A stretch of 64,000 nt of DNA from Bradyrhizobium retamae (lineage in GTDB: Bacteria > Pseudomonadota > Alphaproteobacteria > Rhizobiales > Xanthobacteraceae). The notes under the pieces are model-generated. The model was not told the DNA's origin and ran no database searches. It worked only from the letters and a program-made list of their open reading frames with translations. Numbering within the stretch: the first letter of the stretch is position 1; every line of letters begins with the position of its first letter. The stretch is from assembly GCF_001440415.1 (NCBI RefSeq), contig NZ_LLYA01000160.1, forward strand, positions 25,413-89,412. The letters run 5' to 3'. Shown one piece after another: positions 27,492 to 36,602 of this stretch. Both the position numbers and the translations under genes were made by a program.

Positions 27492-27916
27492 GAAATCTCT
27501 CCTGAAGCGCTCGCGAGCGCGGCCCGGGTTCGTCTGAGAATGCGTTTTCCGGGCGAGTGGCTATCATAGCCCCTGCTCATTCCACAAGGACGACGGCTCG
27601 GCCACAGACCAGCCCGGCCGCCAATTGTGGCGGATATGCCTAATACCGCCCCGCCAGCCGCGCAGAATAGACCTTAAATAATTGAATGTGCGTGATTTCC
27701 GGCCATGATCGGGTTTCCCCTCGTCGCCAAAACGCGCTACAATTACCCCGCGCCAAAACGCGCCATTGGCCGGGCGCAGTTTCATGCCTACATGCTGCAG
27801 TCTCGATCGATGTAATCTCTGCCGTTCTCAGGGAAATCTCGTAAGAGAGCTTATCATCAGGGAACGCTCGACCGCCGGGCCCGTTGCCGGCGCTGGAACC
27901 AGAAAGCGAATACGAC
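27492..27916. promoter_or_regulatory. Divergent spacer secB / Tim44 with a 12-bp direct repeat
   Basis: No convincing gene lies in this 425-base interval. The 12-mer GCCAAAACGCGC occurs twice, at 27726-27737 and 27752-27763, 26 bases apart. They flank TACAATTACCCC and lie about 155-190 bases before the Tim44 start. Such a pair could be an operator, but no known regulator motif is recognised. Confidence 0.35.
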
Positions 27917-28618
27917 GTGGATATTTATACCATCATCTTCCTGGCGTTGGCGGTCTTTATCTTCCTGCGCCTGCGCAGCGTCCTCGGACAGCGCACCGGG
28001 AGCGAACGTCCGCCCTATGATCGCGCCGCTCCCAACGTCGTGCAGCGTACGCAGGACAACAACGTCGTTCCCATGCCGGGTACCGTCATCGATCAGACGC
28101 CGCTGGCGCCCAATGCCGATATTGCGCCGGCCGATCGCTGGAAAGGCATTGCCGAGCCGGGCACGCCGCTCGCCGCAGGCCTCGACGCCATCACCGCCCA
28201 GGATTCCTCATTCGATCCGCGGCACTTTCTCTCCGGCGCCCGCAGCGCCTACGAGATGATCGTGCTGGCGTTCGCCAATGGCGACCGCCGGGCGCTGAAG
28301 GATCTCCTGTCGAGCGAAGTCTATGAGAGCTTCGAGGCCGTGATCAAGGATCGCGAGAAGCACGAGCAGAAAACCGAAACGCGGTTTGTTTCGATCGACA
28401 AGGCCGAGCTGGTGAATGCGGAAGCCCGCGACCGCGCGGCGCAACTGACGGTTCGCTTCGTGTCGCAGATGATTTCGGTCACACGCGACAAAACCGGCAC
28501 CATTGTCGATGGCAACCCCGATAAGGTCGCCGATATCACCGATGTCTGGACTTTCGCGCGCGACACGAGCTCTCGCGATCCGAACTGGAAGCTGGTTGGC
28601 ACCGGAAGCGCGGGCTAA
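27917..28618 (+). CDS. Tim44/TimA-type membrane-anchored protein
   Basis: This 233-residue protein has an N-terminal membrane helix (DIYTIIFLALAVFIFLRLRSV), a low-complexity linker, and a C-terminal Tim44-like domain (from about residue 95: SFDPRHFLSGARSAYEMIVLAFANGD) of the NTF2-like fold. Bacterial homologues such as TimA are membrane or periplasmic proteins of poorly known role. The GTG at 27917 is chosen because it places the membrane helix at the very N-terminus; an in-frame start at 27884 is possible. mltA overlaps its end. Confidence 0.85.
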   Translation: MDIYTIIFLALAVFIFLRLRSVLGQRTGSERPPYDRAAPNVVQRTQDNNVVPMPGTVIDQTPLAPNADIAPADRWKGIAEPGTPLAAGLDAITAQDSSFDPRHFLSGARSAYEMIVLAFANGDRRALKDLLSSEVYESFEAVIKDREKHEQKTETRFVSIDKAELVNAEARDRAAQLTVRFVSQMISVTRDKTGTIVDGNPDKVADITDVWTFARDTSSRDPNWKLVGTGSAG

Positions 28619-30194
28619 GACGCAAAGCCTTGCGGGGCTTGCGCTGGGCGCGCTCGCTTTGGCGTGCTCGATCGCACCATCGGATGCCGCAGCAGTGCGC
28701 CATTCACGTGCGCAAAAGCCTTCGCATCCGCAGCCCGTCCGCCACCTGCCATACCCACCGCTCGAATTCCCGTTTCAGATTAGCGGCGGCCAGTACGCGC
28801 CGGTCGCCTGGTCCGAGATCGCGGGCTGGAGCGAGGACGATCATCTCGCCGCCTACAAGGCATTTCGCACGAGCTGCAGGCCGATAGCGGCACAGCAAAA
28901 GCCGCCGGCCGATCCAAAAGCACTCGGCACATCGCTCCGCGATCCCTGCCGTATCGCCGGGAGCCTCGAACTATCAGATGGCGTGAAGGCGAGGGCCTTC
29001 TTCGAGGAGCACTTTCTTCCCTTGCGCATTTCGCGGCTTGGTGAAGGCGAGGGTTTTGTTACCGGCTATTACGAACCCATTGTCGACGGCTCACGGACGG
29101 AGAACGAGGTCTACAAAGTGCCGGTCTATCGCCGGCCCTCGAACCTGTTCGTCCGTGGCACCACGCAGAGCTCGGCCGGCTTGCCCAACAAGGGCCAGGT
29201 GTTCCGCAAGATCGGCCGCCGCAAGCTGGTGCCCTATTACGATCGCGCCGAGATCGAGGATGGCGCAATCGCCGACCGCGGCCTCGAAATCTGTTGGCTG
29301 AAGGACCAGACTGACCTGCTATTCTCGCAGATCCAGGGCTCGGCGCGGGTCAGCCTCGACGACGGCTCGACCGTTCGCATCAATTACGATGCGCATAATG
29401 GTTTTCCGTATACGCCGGTCGGCCGCATCCTCATCGAACGCAACATCATCCCCAAGGATCAGATGTCGATGCAGAAGATCCGGGAATGGATGGAACAGAA
29501 TCCTAACGAGGCCGACGAGCTGCGGCGGCAGAACAAGTCCTACGTCTTCTTCCGCGAGGTGCAGCTTTCCGACAAGGACGAGGCGGTCGGCGCCCAGGGC
29601 GTGCCGTTGACGCCGGGCCGGTCGATCGCCGTCGACAAATCACTGCATGTCTATGGCACGCCGTTCTTCATCGAAGGCGAACTGCCGATCGAATCGGAGC
29701 GATCGAAGACACCGTTTCGCCGCCTGATGATTGCGCAGGACACCGGCTCCGCCATCGTCGGCCCCGCGCGCGCCGATCTCTACTTCGGCGCCGGTCTCGA
29801 TGCCGGCAAGGTGTCCGGCCGCCTCCGCCACAATGCCCGCTTCGTGATCCTGGTGCCGAAGAGCCTTGATCCGATGGCGCGTGGCCGCAAGATGCCGGTG
29901 CCCGACGAGCGGCCGTCGGAGACGATCGCAAAACTGTTCCCGCAAACCGATCCATCGAAGGATCCGTCCAAGGATCCGAAGAATGCCGGAAAGCCGTCCG
30001 ATGTTACGGCGGCGACCAACGCCAAGTCCACGATGCAGGCGACGACATCGTCTGCATCTGGGCCCCCGCTGGCCCCGGCCGTCCAGGCTGCCGTAGCAAA
30101 ACCAGTACCGCTTCCAGAACCGCGGCCGAAGGTTGAAGCGGTTTCGACAAAGCCGCAGCCGCGTCACATGCGCCGATATCGCTATCGTCAATGA
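28596..30194 (+). CDS. mltA: Membrane-bound lytic transglycosylase A
   Basis: This protein of about 532 residues cleaves peptidoglycan glycan strands with 1,6-anhydro ring formation. The MltA domain has EGFVTGYYEPIVDGS and the VPVYRRPSNL block, and the 3D domain carries GTPFFIEGELPI, MIAQDTGSAIVGPARADLYFG with the conserved aspartates. A proline- and lysine-rich tail of about 110 residues follows. The start is uncertain: TTG at 28596 gives a good signal peptide (LAGLALGALALACSIAPSDAAA region) and overlaps the Tim44 gene by 23 bases; the frame is open back to 28503. The smr start overlaps its stop by four bases. Confidence 0.88.
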   Translation: MAPEARAKTQSLAGLALGALALACSIAPSDAAAVRHSRAQKPSHPQPVRHLPYPPLEFPFQISGGQYAPVAWSEIAGWSEDDHLAAYKAFRTSCRPIAAQQKPPADPKALGTSLRDPCRIAGSLELSDGVKARAFFEEHFLPLRISRLGEGEGFVTGYYEPIVDGSRTENEVYKVPVYRRPSNLFVRGTTQSSAGLPNKGQVFRKIGRRKLVPYYDRAEIEDGAIADRGLEICWLKDQTDLLFSQIQGSARVSLDDGSTVRINYDAHNGFPYTPVGRILIERNIIPKDQMSMQKIREWMEQNPNEADELRRQNKSYVFFREVQLSDKDEAVGAQGVPLTPGRSIAVDKSLHVYGTPFFIEGELPIESERSKTPFRRLMIAQDTGSAIVGPARADLYFGAGLDAGKVSGRLRHNARFVILVPKSLDPMARGRKMPVPDERPSETIAKLFPQTDPSKDPSKDPKNAGKPSDVTAATNAKSTMQATTSSASGPPLAPAVQAAVAKPVPLPEPRPKVEAVSTKPQPRHMRRYRYRQ

Positions 30195-30787
30195 AACGCC
30201 GGTCGTCGAGTTTGATTCCCGAATTGCCGGAGCCGCCGCGCCGCAAGCGCGGCCTAAGCGAAGAGGAGCGCGCGCTGTGGGAGAGCGTCGCCAAGCAGGT
30301 CAAGCCGCTGCGCAAGCGGCACCGCGCCTCGAAGCCGTCGGCTGCTCCGGCGGAAGCCGAGCACAAGATGGCTCCGAAAGCCGCCGCTTCACCGAGGCAC
30401 GTCGCGCCGGCGCGAATAGTTGCGCCTTCAAGGCCGGAACCGCCGCCGCTGGCGCCGATCGGCCGTCGCGAGCGATCGCATCTGTCGCGTGGTCGCAAGG
30501 AGATCGATGCAAGGCTCGACCTGCATGGCATGACGCAGACGCGTGCGCATCGCGCGCTGTTCGGTTTCCTGCGGCGCGCCCATCATGACGGGCTGAGCTT
30601 CGTGCTCGTCATCACCGGCAAAGGCAAGGTGGGTTCTGAGTCCGAGCGCGGCGTGCTGCGCCGTCAGGTGCCGCAATGGCTCGGACTACCGGAATTCCGC
30701 GCGCTGGTGGTCGGCTTCGAGGAAGCCCATGTCGCCCATGGCGGCGAGGGTGCCCTGTACGTGCGGGTGCGGCGGGCGCGTATCTAA
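30191..30787 (+). CDS. Smr/MutS2-domain protein
   Basis: This 198-residue protein has a basic N-terminal half and a C-terminal Smr domain with LDLHGMTQTRAH, VLVITGKGK and a GEGALYVRVRR end. Smr domains are nucleases or nucleic-acid binders found in DNA repair and ribosome-rescue proteins. Start and mltA stop share ATGA, so the two are translationally coupled. Confidence 0.88.
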   Translation: MKRRSSSLIPELPEPPRRKRGLSEEERALWESVAKQVKPLRKRHRASKPSAAPAEAEHKMAPKAAASPRHVAPARIVAPSRPEPPPLAPIGRRERSHLSRGRKEIDARLDLHGMTQTRAHRALFGFLRRAHHDGLSFVLVITGKGKVGSESERGVLRRQVPQWLGLPEFRALVVGFEEAHVAHGGEGALYVRVRRARI

Positions 30788-30845
30788 TCTCGCTTGGAGC
30801 GGCGGCATGTCTTTGTCGCGGGGACGACGGCGGTGGACGTGACGG

Positions 30846-32147
30846 CTACAAAATAAACCGGCTCAGATCCGAGTTCTTGGCGAGATCGCCGATGTGGTTC
30901 TGCACGTATTCGGCATCGACCTTGATGGTCTCGCCATGACGATCCGGCGCGGCGAATGAAATCTCGTCGAGCACGCGCTCCATCACCGTCTGCAGCCGCC
31001 GCGCGCCGATGTTCTCGACCGTCGAGTTGACGGCGACCGCGATATCAGCCAGCGCGTCGATGGCGTCGTCGGTGATATCGAGCGTCACGCCCTCTGTCTG
31101 CATCAGCGCGACATACTGCTTGATGAGCGACGCTTCCGGTTCGGTCAGGATGCGACGCATGTCGTCGCGGGTCAACGCCTCCAGCTCGACGCGGATCGGC
31201 AGGCGGCCCTGCAATTCCGGCAACAGATCCGAGGGCTTGGCAATATGAAACGCGCCGGAGGCGATGAACAGGACGTGGTCGGTCTTGACCGCGCCGTGCT
31301 TGGTCGTGACGGTGGTGCCTTCGATCAGCGGCAGCAGGTCGCGCTGCACGCCCTCCCGCGAGACGTCGCCGCCGAGGCGGTTTTCGCGCACGCAGATCTT
31401 GTCGATCTCGTCGAGAAACACGATGCCGTTGTTCTCGACTGCCGCGATCGCTTCCAGCACGACCTGGTCATTGTCGAGCAGCTTGTCGGACTCTTCGTTG
31501 ACGAGAATCTCGTGCGAGCCTTCAACCGTGAGCCGGCGGGTCTTGGTTCGCCCTCCAAGTTTGCCAAAAATGTCGCCGATCGAGATCGCGCCCATCTGAG
31601 CGCCCGGCATCCCCGGAATCTCGAACATCGGCATGCCGCCGGAGGATTGCGTCTCGATCTCGATTTCCTTGTCGTTGAGCTCGCCGGCGCGCAGCTTCTT
31701 GCGGAAGGAATCGCGGGTCGCCGGGCTGGAGGCCGGTCCGACCAGCGCGTCCAGCACGCGCTCCTCGGCGGCAAGTTGCGCGCGGGCCTGCACATCCTTG
31801 CGCTTGCGCTCGCGCACCTGCACGATCGCGACCTCGACGAGATCGCGGATAATTTGCTCGACGTCGCGCCCGACATAGCCGACCTCGGTGAATTTCGTGG
31901 CCTCGACCTTGATGAAGGGTGCGCCGGCGAGCTTTGCCAGCCGCCGCGCGATCTCGGTCTTGCCGACGCCGGTCGGCCCGATCATCAGGATGTTTTTCGG
32001 CAGCACCTCTTCGCGAAGCGAGCCGGTGAGCTTCAGCCGCCGCCAGCGATTGCGCAGCGCGATCGATACCGCGCGCTTGGCGTCGGCCTGGCCGACGATG
32101 AAGCGGTCAAGTTCGGAGACGATTTCACGGGGAGAAAAGTCGGTCAT
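30846..32147 (-). CDS. hslU: ATP-dependent protease ATPase subunit HslU
   Basis: This 433-residue AAA+ unfoldase feeds the HslV peptidase. Walker A is GPTGVGKTEIARRLA, Walker B VFLDEIDKIC, and the I-domain lies between. The C-terminal tail ending in LSRFIL is the one that docks into HslV. ATG at 32147 has an AGGA site and the family start MTDFSPREIV; a start seven codons upstream is also open. It is the last gene of the hslV-GNAT-UPF0314-hslU cluster. Confidence 0.97.
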   Translation of the reverse strand: MTDFSPREIVSELDRFIVGQADAKRAVSIALRNRWRRLKLTGSLREEVLPKNILMIGPTGVGKTEIARRLAKLAGAPFIKVEATKFTEVGYVGRDVEQIIRDLVEVAIVQVRERKRKDVQARAQLAAEERVLDALVGPASSPATRDSFRKKLRAGELNDKEIEIETQSSGGMPMFEIPGMPGAQMGAISIGDIFGKLGGRTKTRRLTVEGSHEILVNEESDKLLDNDQVVLEAIAAVENNGIVFLDEIDKICVRENRLGGDVSREGVQRDLLPLIEGTTVTTKHGAVKTDHVLFIASGAFHIAKPSDLLPELQGRLPIRVELEALTRDDMRRILTEPEASLIKQYVALMQTEGVTLDITDDAIDALADIAVAVNSTVENIGARRLQTVMERVLDEISFAAPDRHGETIKVDAEYVQNHIGDLAKNSDLSRFIL

Positions 32148-32198
32148 GGGTCCTAGGTAGGTGTCCAATGTTGCGAGAGCAAGCGGTGCACGAGGCCG

Positions 32199-32804
32199 CT
32201 AAATGATCGGCGGGCCACCTTGCCACAGCTTGATCGCTTCGAAGGGGTGAATCAGCATGATAATGTTGAGCGTCAGATTGTCGCGAATGTGGAGCGTCAT
32301 CACCAGCTCGAACAACATTGCAAGAGCGACGGTGACTGCCACGGGAAGTTTCCTCGCCAGCAGGAAGCCACCGATCATGAAGAGCATATCGGAAATCGAA
32401 TTGACGATGGTATCGCCGAAATAATCCAGCGAGATCGTGCCGGCGCGGTAGCGATTGATGATCCAGTCGGAATTCTCGACCAGTTCCCAGCCGCCTTCGA
32501 TCAGGATGGCGAGTATCAGGCGGCCCTGCCAGGCCAGGCGCGGGAACGCGAGGAAGGCGGCGCCGTAGAACAGGAAGCCGTGCAGGATATGCGATAGCGA
32601 ATACCAATCGGCGATGTGCTGGGAGTTTTCCGAACTCTGCACGACGCCATGCCAGAGTTTGACATAGCCGCAGGCGCAGATCGGCAGGCGTCCCATCCCG
32701 TACAGGATCGCAGCTTGCGCCGCGAGGATGCCAGCTGCGATTAATATCCAGTGTCGGCCCGAAAGCGTGACTGGAGCTTTCTCGATACTGTTGGTGGAGG
32801 TCAT
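32199..32804 (-). CDS. UPF0314 / DUF2585 membrane protein
   Basis: This 201-residue membrane protein has about five helices and is of unknown function. The family's conserved motifs are seen: CACGYVKLWHG near residue 43, SHILHGF, EGGWELVENSDWII and YFGDTIVNSISD. These are unusually rich in His, Glu and Asp for a membrane protein, which would suit metal binding or catalysis in the membrane (inference). Its start overlaps the acetyltransferase stop by four bases. Confidence 0.88.
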   Translation of the reverse strand: MTSTNSIEKAPVTLSGRHWILIAAGILAAQAAILYGMGRLPICACGYVKLWHGVVQSSENSQHIADWYSLSHILHGFLFYGAAFLAFPRLAWQGRLILAILIEGGWELVENSDWIINRYRAGTISLDYFGDTIVNSISDMLFMIGGFLLARKLPVAVTVALAMLFELVMTLHIRDNLTLNIIMLIHPFEAIKLWQGGPPII

Positions 32805-33286
32805 GCGTTGCGGACCATCAATAGAGCGGGGCCATCAGGTGTATCGACCATACCGACTTTTTCAAAACCCGCCTTCTCGTAGGCACGCACGGCTCGGGTA
32901 TTGGCCGGATCGGGATCGGTCACAATGCGCGGCGCGCCGCGCCTCAACCGGTCCTCGACGAAGGCCCTGATGAGAGCCGAACCATGGCCGCGCCCGATCA
33001 TGTCCGGCTCGCCGACGAAGAGGTCGATGCCACGGGTGCCGCGCGGATGTTCGCCAAAGCCTGAATTCCACGCCGTCAGGTCGTAGCACTGCAGGTAGCC
33101 GAAATCGTTACTTCCCGCCGAGACGATGAACTGATCCATCGCCGGTTCATCGAGATCGCCGCTGACCAGTTCATATTGTTCGGAGGGTTCGCCCCACCAC
33201 TCGCGCACATGCAGCCGCGCGAGCCACTGCCGTATCAAGGGCAGGTCGGCCACAGCCATCGGGCGGAAGACATATTCCGGCGCCAT
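32801..33286 (-). CDS. GNAT-family N-acetyltransferase (AAC(6')-like)
   Basis: This 161-residue acetyltransferase has the acetyl-CoA loop IGRGHGSALIRAF and the late NTRAVRAYEKAGF block. The arrangement FRPMAVADLPLIRQWL, VREWWGEP and LFVGEPDM resembles aminoglycoside 6'-acetyltransferase relatives, but natural substrates of chromosomal members are usually unknown and no resistance is claimed. It lies between hslV (13 bases upstream) and the UPF0314 gene (ATGA overlap). The ATG at 33286 is chosen because earlier in-frame starts lie within hslV. Confidence 0.85.
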   Translation of the reverse strand: MAPEYVFRPMAVADLPLIRQWLARLHVREWWGEPSEQYELVSGDLDEPAMDQFIVSAGSNDFGYLQCYDLTAWNSGFGEHPRGTRGIDLFVGEPDMIGRGHGSALIRAFVEDRLRRGAPRIVTDPDPANTRAVRAYEKAGFEKVGMVDTPDGPALLMVRNA

Positions 33287-33299
33287 GACCGGCGGCTCC

Positions 33300-33851
33300 T
33301 CAGAGCGTTTCGATCGTGACGTTCCGGTTGGTGTAGACGCAGATGTCGGCAGCGATATCGAGCGCGCGGCGCACGATGGTCTCGGCATCCTTGTCGGTAT
33401 CGACAAGCGCGCGGGCGGCCGCCAGGGCATAATTGCCGCCGGAGCCGATCGCCATTACGCCGGCTTCCGGTTCCAGCACGTCGCCGGTGCCGGTCAGGAC
33501 CAGCGAGACGTCCTTGTCGGCGACGATCATCATCGCCTCCAGCCGGCGCAGATAGCGGTCGGTTCGCCAGTCCTTGGCCAGTTCGACCGCCGCGCGGGTC
33601 AATTGCCCCGGATATTGCTCAAGTTTGCTCTCCAGCCGCTCGAACAGGGTGAAGGCATCGGCGGTCGCCCCGGCAAAACCGCCGATCACGTCGCCCTTGC
33701 CGAGTTTCCGGACCTTTTTGGCGTTGGCCTTGATGACGGTCTGGCCGATCGAGACCTGGCCGTCGCCGCCGATTACCACCTTGCCGCCCTTGCGGACCGT
33801 CAAAATCGTGGTGCCGTGCCAGATCGGCAGGTTGTTTTCAGATGCTTGCAT
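33300..33851 (-). CDS. hslV: ATP-dependent protease peptidase subunit HslV
   Basis: This 183-residue proteasome-like peptidase has its catalytic threonine in WHGTTILTVRKGG; the first Thr of TT becomes residue 1 after processing. GGDGQVSIGQTVIK and GSGGNYALAAARAL are family blocks. A 14-residue propeptide precedes the catalytic Thr. It heads the hsl cluster and reads away from hisB; the 190-base divergent spacer should hold both promoters. Confidence 0.97.
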   Translation of the reverse strand: MQASENNLPIWHGTTILTVRKGGKVVIGGDGQVSIGQTVIKANAKKVRKLGKGDVIGGFAGATADAFTLFERLESKLEQYPGQLTRAAVELAKDWRTDRYLRRLEAMMIVADKDVSLVLTGTGDVLEPEAGVMAIGSGGNYALAAARALVDTDKDAETIVRRALDIAADICVYTNRNVTIETL

Positions 33852-34041
33852 GGATCGCCCTCTCTCGAGTCAGATTTAGGAGTTGAGGGGAGGGGTTACA
33901 ATCGCGCCGTTTCACCCCCGAATCCGGTCACCATAGGGCGAAGTTCAGCCCTTCAAACGTCATCCCGCAGTAGCGAAGGTGATATCCGCCTGTTAAAAGG
34001 GCCGCGTTTTCGGCCCCAAGCGGCCCAAGGGAAGCAGTTTC

Positions 34042-34635
34042 ATGCGCACAGCGTCCATCAAGCGCAAGACCAAGGAAACCGACATCGAGGTCGCGGTGAA
34101 CCTCGATGGCACGGGCGTGTCCAAGGTTTCGACCGGCATCGGCTTTTTCGACCATATGCTCGATCTCTTGGCCCGGCATTCCCGCATCGACATCACGGTC
34201 AAGGCGGATGGCGATCTGCATGTCGACCACCACCATACCACCGAGGACGTCGGCATCGCGCTGGGCCAGGCCGTCAAGCAGGCGCTCGGCACCATGGCCG
34301 GCATCACCCGTTATGCTTCGATCCACATGCCGATGGACGAAACGCTGTCGCGCGTCGTTATCGACATTTCGGGCCGGCCGGTGCTGGTGTTCAAGGTCGA
34401 CTTTCCGCGCGACAAGGTCGGTCAGTTCGACACCGAGTTGGTGCGCGAATGGTTCAACGCCTTCACCATCAACGCCGGCGTGACTTTGCACGTCGAGACC
34501 TTATATGGCGAGAACAGCCATCATATCGCCGAATCCTGTTTCAAGGGTCTGGCGAGGGCGCTTCGTGCGGCGGTTGCGATCGATCCGCGCGCGGCGGGCG
34601 AGGTGCCTTCCACCAAGGGTCAGCTCGGCGGCTGA
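34042..34635 (+). CDS. hisB: Imidazoleglycerol-phosphate dehydratase
   Basis: This 197-residue enzyme performs the sixth step of histidine synthesis. The duplicated metal-binding signatures are HVDHHHTTEDVGIALG and GENSHHIAESCFKGLARALR. The FDHMLDLLARHSRID block is typical. It is the single-domain form, without the phosphatase domain found in enteric HisB. It is the first gene of a six-gene set hisB-DUF2628-hisH-hisA-hisF-hisE. Confidence 0.97.
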   Translation: MRTASIKRKTKETDIEVAVNLDGTGVSKVSTGIGFFDHMLDLLARHSRIDITVKADGDLHVDHHHTTEDVGIALGQAVKQALGTMAGITRYASIHMPMDETLSRVVIDISGRPVLVFKVDFPRDKVGQFDTELVREWFNAFTINAGVTLHVETLYGENSHHIAESCFKGLARALRAAVAIDPRAAGEVPSTKGQLGG

Positions 34636-34673
34636 TTGCTTATTCTCATCTTCGTTCGCGGCGGAGAGATTCG

Positions 34674-35207
34674 ATGCCGGTCTACACAGTGCATGCTCCC
34701 GTAGCCAATGGCGCCGATCTTCCGGCGACCGACAAGTTCGTGTTTGTCCGTGACGGCTTCCATTTCTGGGCTGCGGTCGCGAGCGTGATCTGGCTATTGT
34801 GGCATCGGCTGTGGCTGGCGCTGATCGGCTGGATTGTTCTGATGACAGCCGTGCAGTTCGGGATGTCGGCGCTGGGCGCCAGCCGCGGCACGATCTTCGC
34901 TGTTGATGTCCTGCTCGCCATCCTGATGGGCCTCGAAGCGGCCAGTCTGCGGCGCTGGACGCTGTCGCGGCGCAAATGGCGCCAGCTCGATATCGTCGTT
35001 GCCGACGACGAGGAAGCTGCCGAACACCGGTTCTTCGAACGCTGGACCGGCCGGCAGCGCGGGCTGATCAACGACCAACGGTCGGTCGATCGCGGCGCAC
35101 CGCCGCCGACCCGCAACATTCCGGGCCAGTCGTTCTCCAAACCGCCGCCGCCCTTGCCGCAAGGCGGAATCATCGGCTTGTTTCCGGAGCCGGGAGGGCC
35201 ACGATGA
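34674..35207 (+). CDS. DUF2628 membrane protein
   Basis: This 177-residue protein has three predicted membrane helices (about 27-45, 48-68, 75-95) and a soluble proline-rich tail, PPPTRNIPGQSFSKPPPP. The N-terminal MPVYTVHAP with FVRDGFHFWA matches DUF2628. It lies inside the his operon in many Rhizobiales; why is unknown. The ATG at 34674 has a GGAG site eight bases upstream, and its stop overlaps hisH by four bases (ATGA). Confidence 0.85.
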   Translation: MPVYTVHAPVANGADLPATDKFVFVRDGFHFWAAVASVIWLLWHRLWLALIGWIVLMTAVQFGMSALGASRGTIFAVDVLLAILMGLEAASLRRWTLSRRKWRQLDIVVADDEEAAEHRFFERWTGRQRGLINDQRSVDRGAPPPTRNIPGQSFSKPPPPLPQGGIIGLFPEPGGPR

Positions 35208-35854
35208 CCGTTGCGATCGTCGATTACGGCTCGGGCAATCTTCACTCGGCGGCAAAGGCCTTTGAGCGCGCCTCGCGGAGCATGGAAGATCCGCAGAAGG
35301 TCATAGTGACGCGCGATCCGGACGCCGTATACCGCGCCGATCGCATCGTACTGCCGGGCGTCGGTGCCTTCGCCGATTGCCGCCGTGGTCTCGACGCCGT
35401 GGACGGCATGCTGGAAGCGATGACCGAAGCGGTTCGCGCCAAGGCGCGGCCGTTCTTCGGCATTTGCGTCGGCATGCAGTTGATGGCGACGCGCGGCAAG
35501 GAACACGTCACGACCGACGGCTTCAACTGGATCGAGGGCGACGTCGAGAAGATTTCCCCGCGCGAGGAAAATTTGAAAATTCCGCACATGGGCTGGAACA
35601 CGCTCGACCTGGTCCGCGAGCATCCGGTGCTGGAGCGGTTGCCGCTCGGGCCGAAAGGCCGCCATGCCTATTTCGTGCACTCCTATCACCTCAATGCCTC
35701 CAATGAAGCCGATGTGCTGGCGCGTGCCGAATACGGCGGGCCGGTGACCGCGATCGTCGGTAAGGACACCGCCATCGGCACGCAGTTTCACCCCGAGAAG
35801 AGTCAGCGTTTCGGTCTGGCCCTGATCTCGAACTTTTTGAAGTGGAAGCCGTGA
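35204..35854 (+). CDS. hisH: Imidazole glycerol phosphate synthase, glutaminase subunit
   Basis: This 216-residue class I glutamine amidotransferase supplies ammonia to HisF. The nucleophile Cys is in FFGICVGMQLM, and the catalytic His-Glu pair is in GTQFHPEKSQ. The start MTVAIVDYGSGNL is typical. It is coupled to DUF2628 upstream and to hisA downstream by 4-base overlaps. Confidence 0.97.
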   Translation: MTVAIVDYGSGNLHSAAKAFERASRSMEDPQKVIVTRDPDAVYRADRIVLPGVGAFADCRRGLDAVDGMLEAMTEAVRAKARPFFGICVGMQLMATRGKEHVTTDGFNWIEGDVEKISPREENLKIPHMGWNTLDLVREHPVLERLPLGPKGRHAYFVHSYHLNASNEADVLARAEYGGPVTAIVGKDTAIGTQFHPEKSQRFGLALISNFLKWKP

Positions 35855-36591
35855 TCCTCTTTCCTGCCGTCGATCTGAAAAACGGCCAATGCGTGCGCCT
35901 CGAGCAGGGCGACATGGCGCGTGCGACCGTGTTCAACCTCGATCCCGCGGCGCAGGCTCGCGCCTTTGCCGAGCAAGGGTTTGAATATCTCCACGTCGTC
36001 GATCTCGACGGTGCCTTTGCCGGCAGGCCGATGAACGCGCTGGCAGTCGAGGCGATGCTCAAAGCGGTCACCATGCCGGTGCAGCTTGGCGGCGGCATCC
36101 GCGATCTCAAGACCGTGGAAGCCTGGCTCGACAAGGGCATCGCGCGGGTCATCATCGGCACGGCGGCGGTGCGCGATCCGGAGCTGGTGAGGGGCGCGGC
36201 GAGAAAATTCCCCGGCCGCGTTGCGGTCGGACTCGACGCGCGCGACGGCAGGGTTGCGGTGGAAGGCTGGGCCGAGACCTCGCAGGTGACCGCGCTCGAA
36301 ATCGCGCAACGCTTCGAGGATGCCGGTGTCGCCGCCATCATTTTCACCGATATCGCGCGCGACGGCCTGTTGAAGGGCCTAAACCTCGATGCCACGATTG
36401 CGCTCGCAGAACGCATTTCCATTCCCGTGATCGCATCCGGCGGGTTTGCCTCCATCGAGGACGTCAAGGCGCTGCTCGAGCCGGGCGCCAAAAAGCTTGC
36501 CGGCGCCATTGCCGGCCGCGCGCTCTATGATGGGCGGCTGGATCCCGCCGCCGCTTTGACGCTGATCCGCAACGCGCGCGCGGCGGCCTAG
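35851..36591 (+). CDS. hisA: ProFAR isomerase HisA
   Basis: This 246-residue (beta/alpha)8 barrel isomerises the phosphoribosyl-formimino intermediate in histidine synthesis. FPAVDLKNGQCVRL carries the first catalytic Asp and TDIARDGLLKG the second. The GTG at 35851 overlaps the hisH stop (GTGA) and gives the common MILFPA start; a GTG three codons earlier is also possible. hisF follows 11 bases later. Confidence 0.96.
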   Translation: MILFPAVDLKNGQCVRLEQGDMARATVFNLDPAAQARAFAEQGFEYLHVVDLDGAFAGRPMNALAVEAMLKAVTMPVQLGGGIRDLKTVEAWLDKGIARVIIGTAAVRDPELVRGAARKFPGRVAVGLDARDGRVAVEGWAETSQVTALEIAQRFEDAGVAAIIFTDIARDGLLKGLNLDATIALAERISIPVIASGGFASIEDVKALLEPGAKKLAGAIAGRALYDGRLDPAAALTLIRNARAAA

Positions 36592-36602
36592 GAGTTTTTG
36601 CG

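Noticed and set aside
33285..35207. Very long plus-strand open frame across hslV, hisB and the DUF2628 gene
   Set aside because: Its first two thirds are antisense to hslV or out of frame with hisB; only the part from 34674 has a ribosome site and family similarity.
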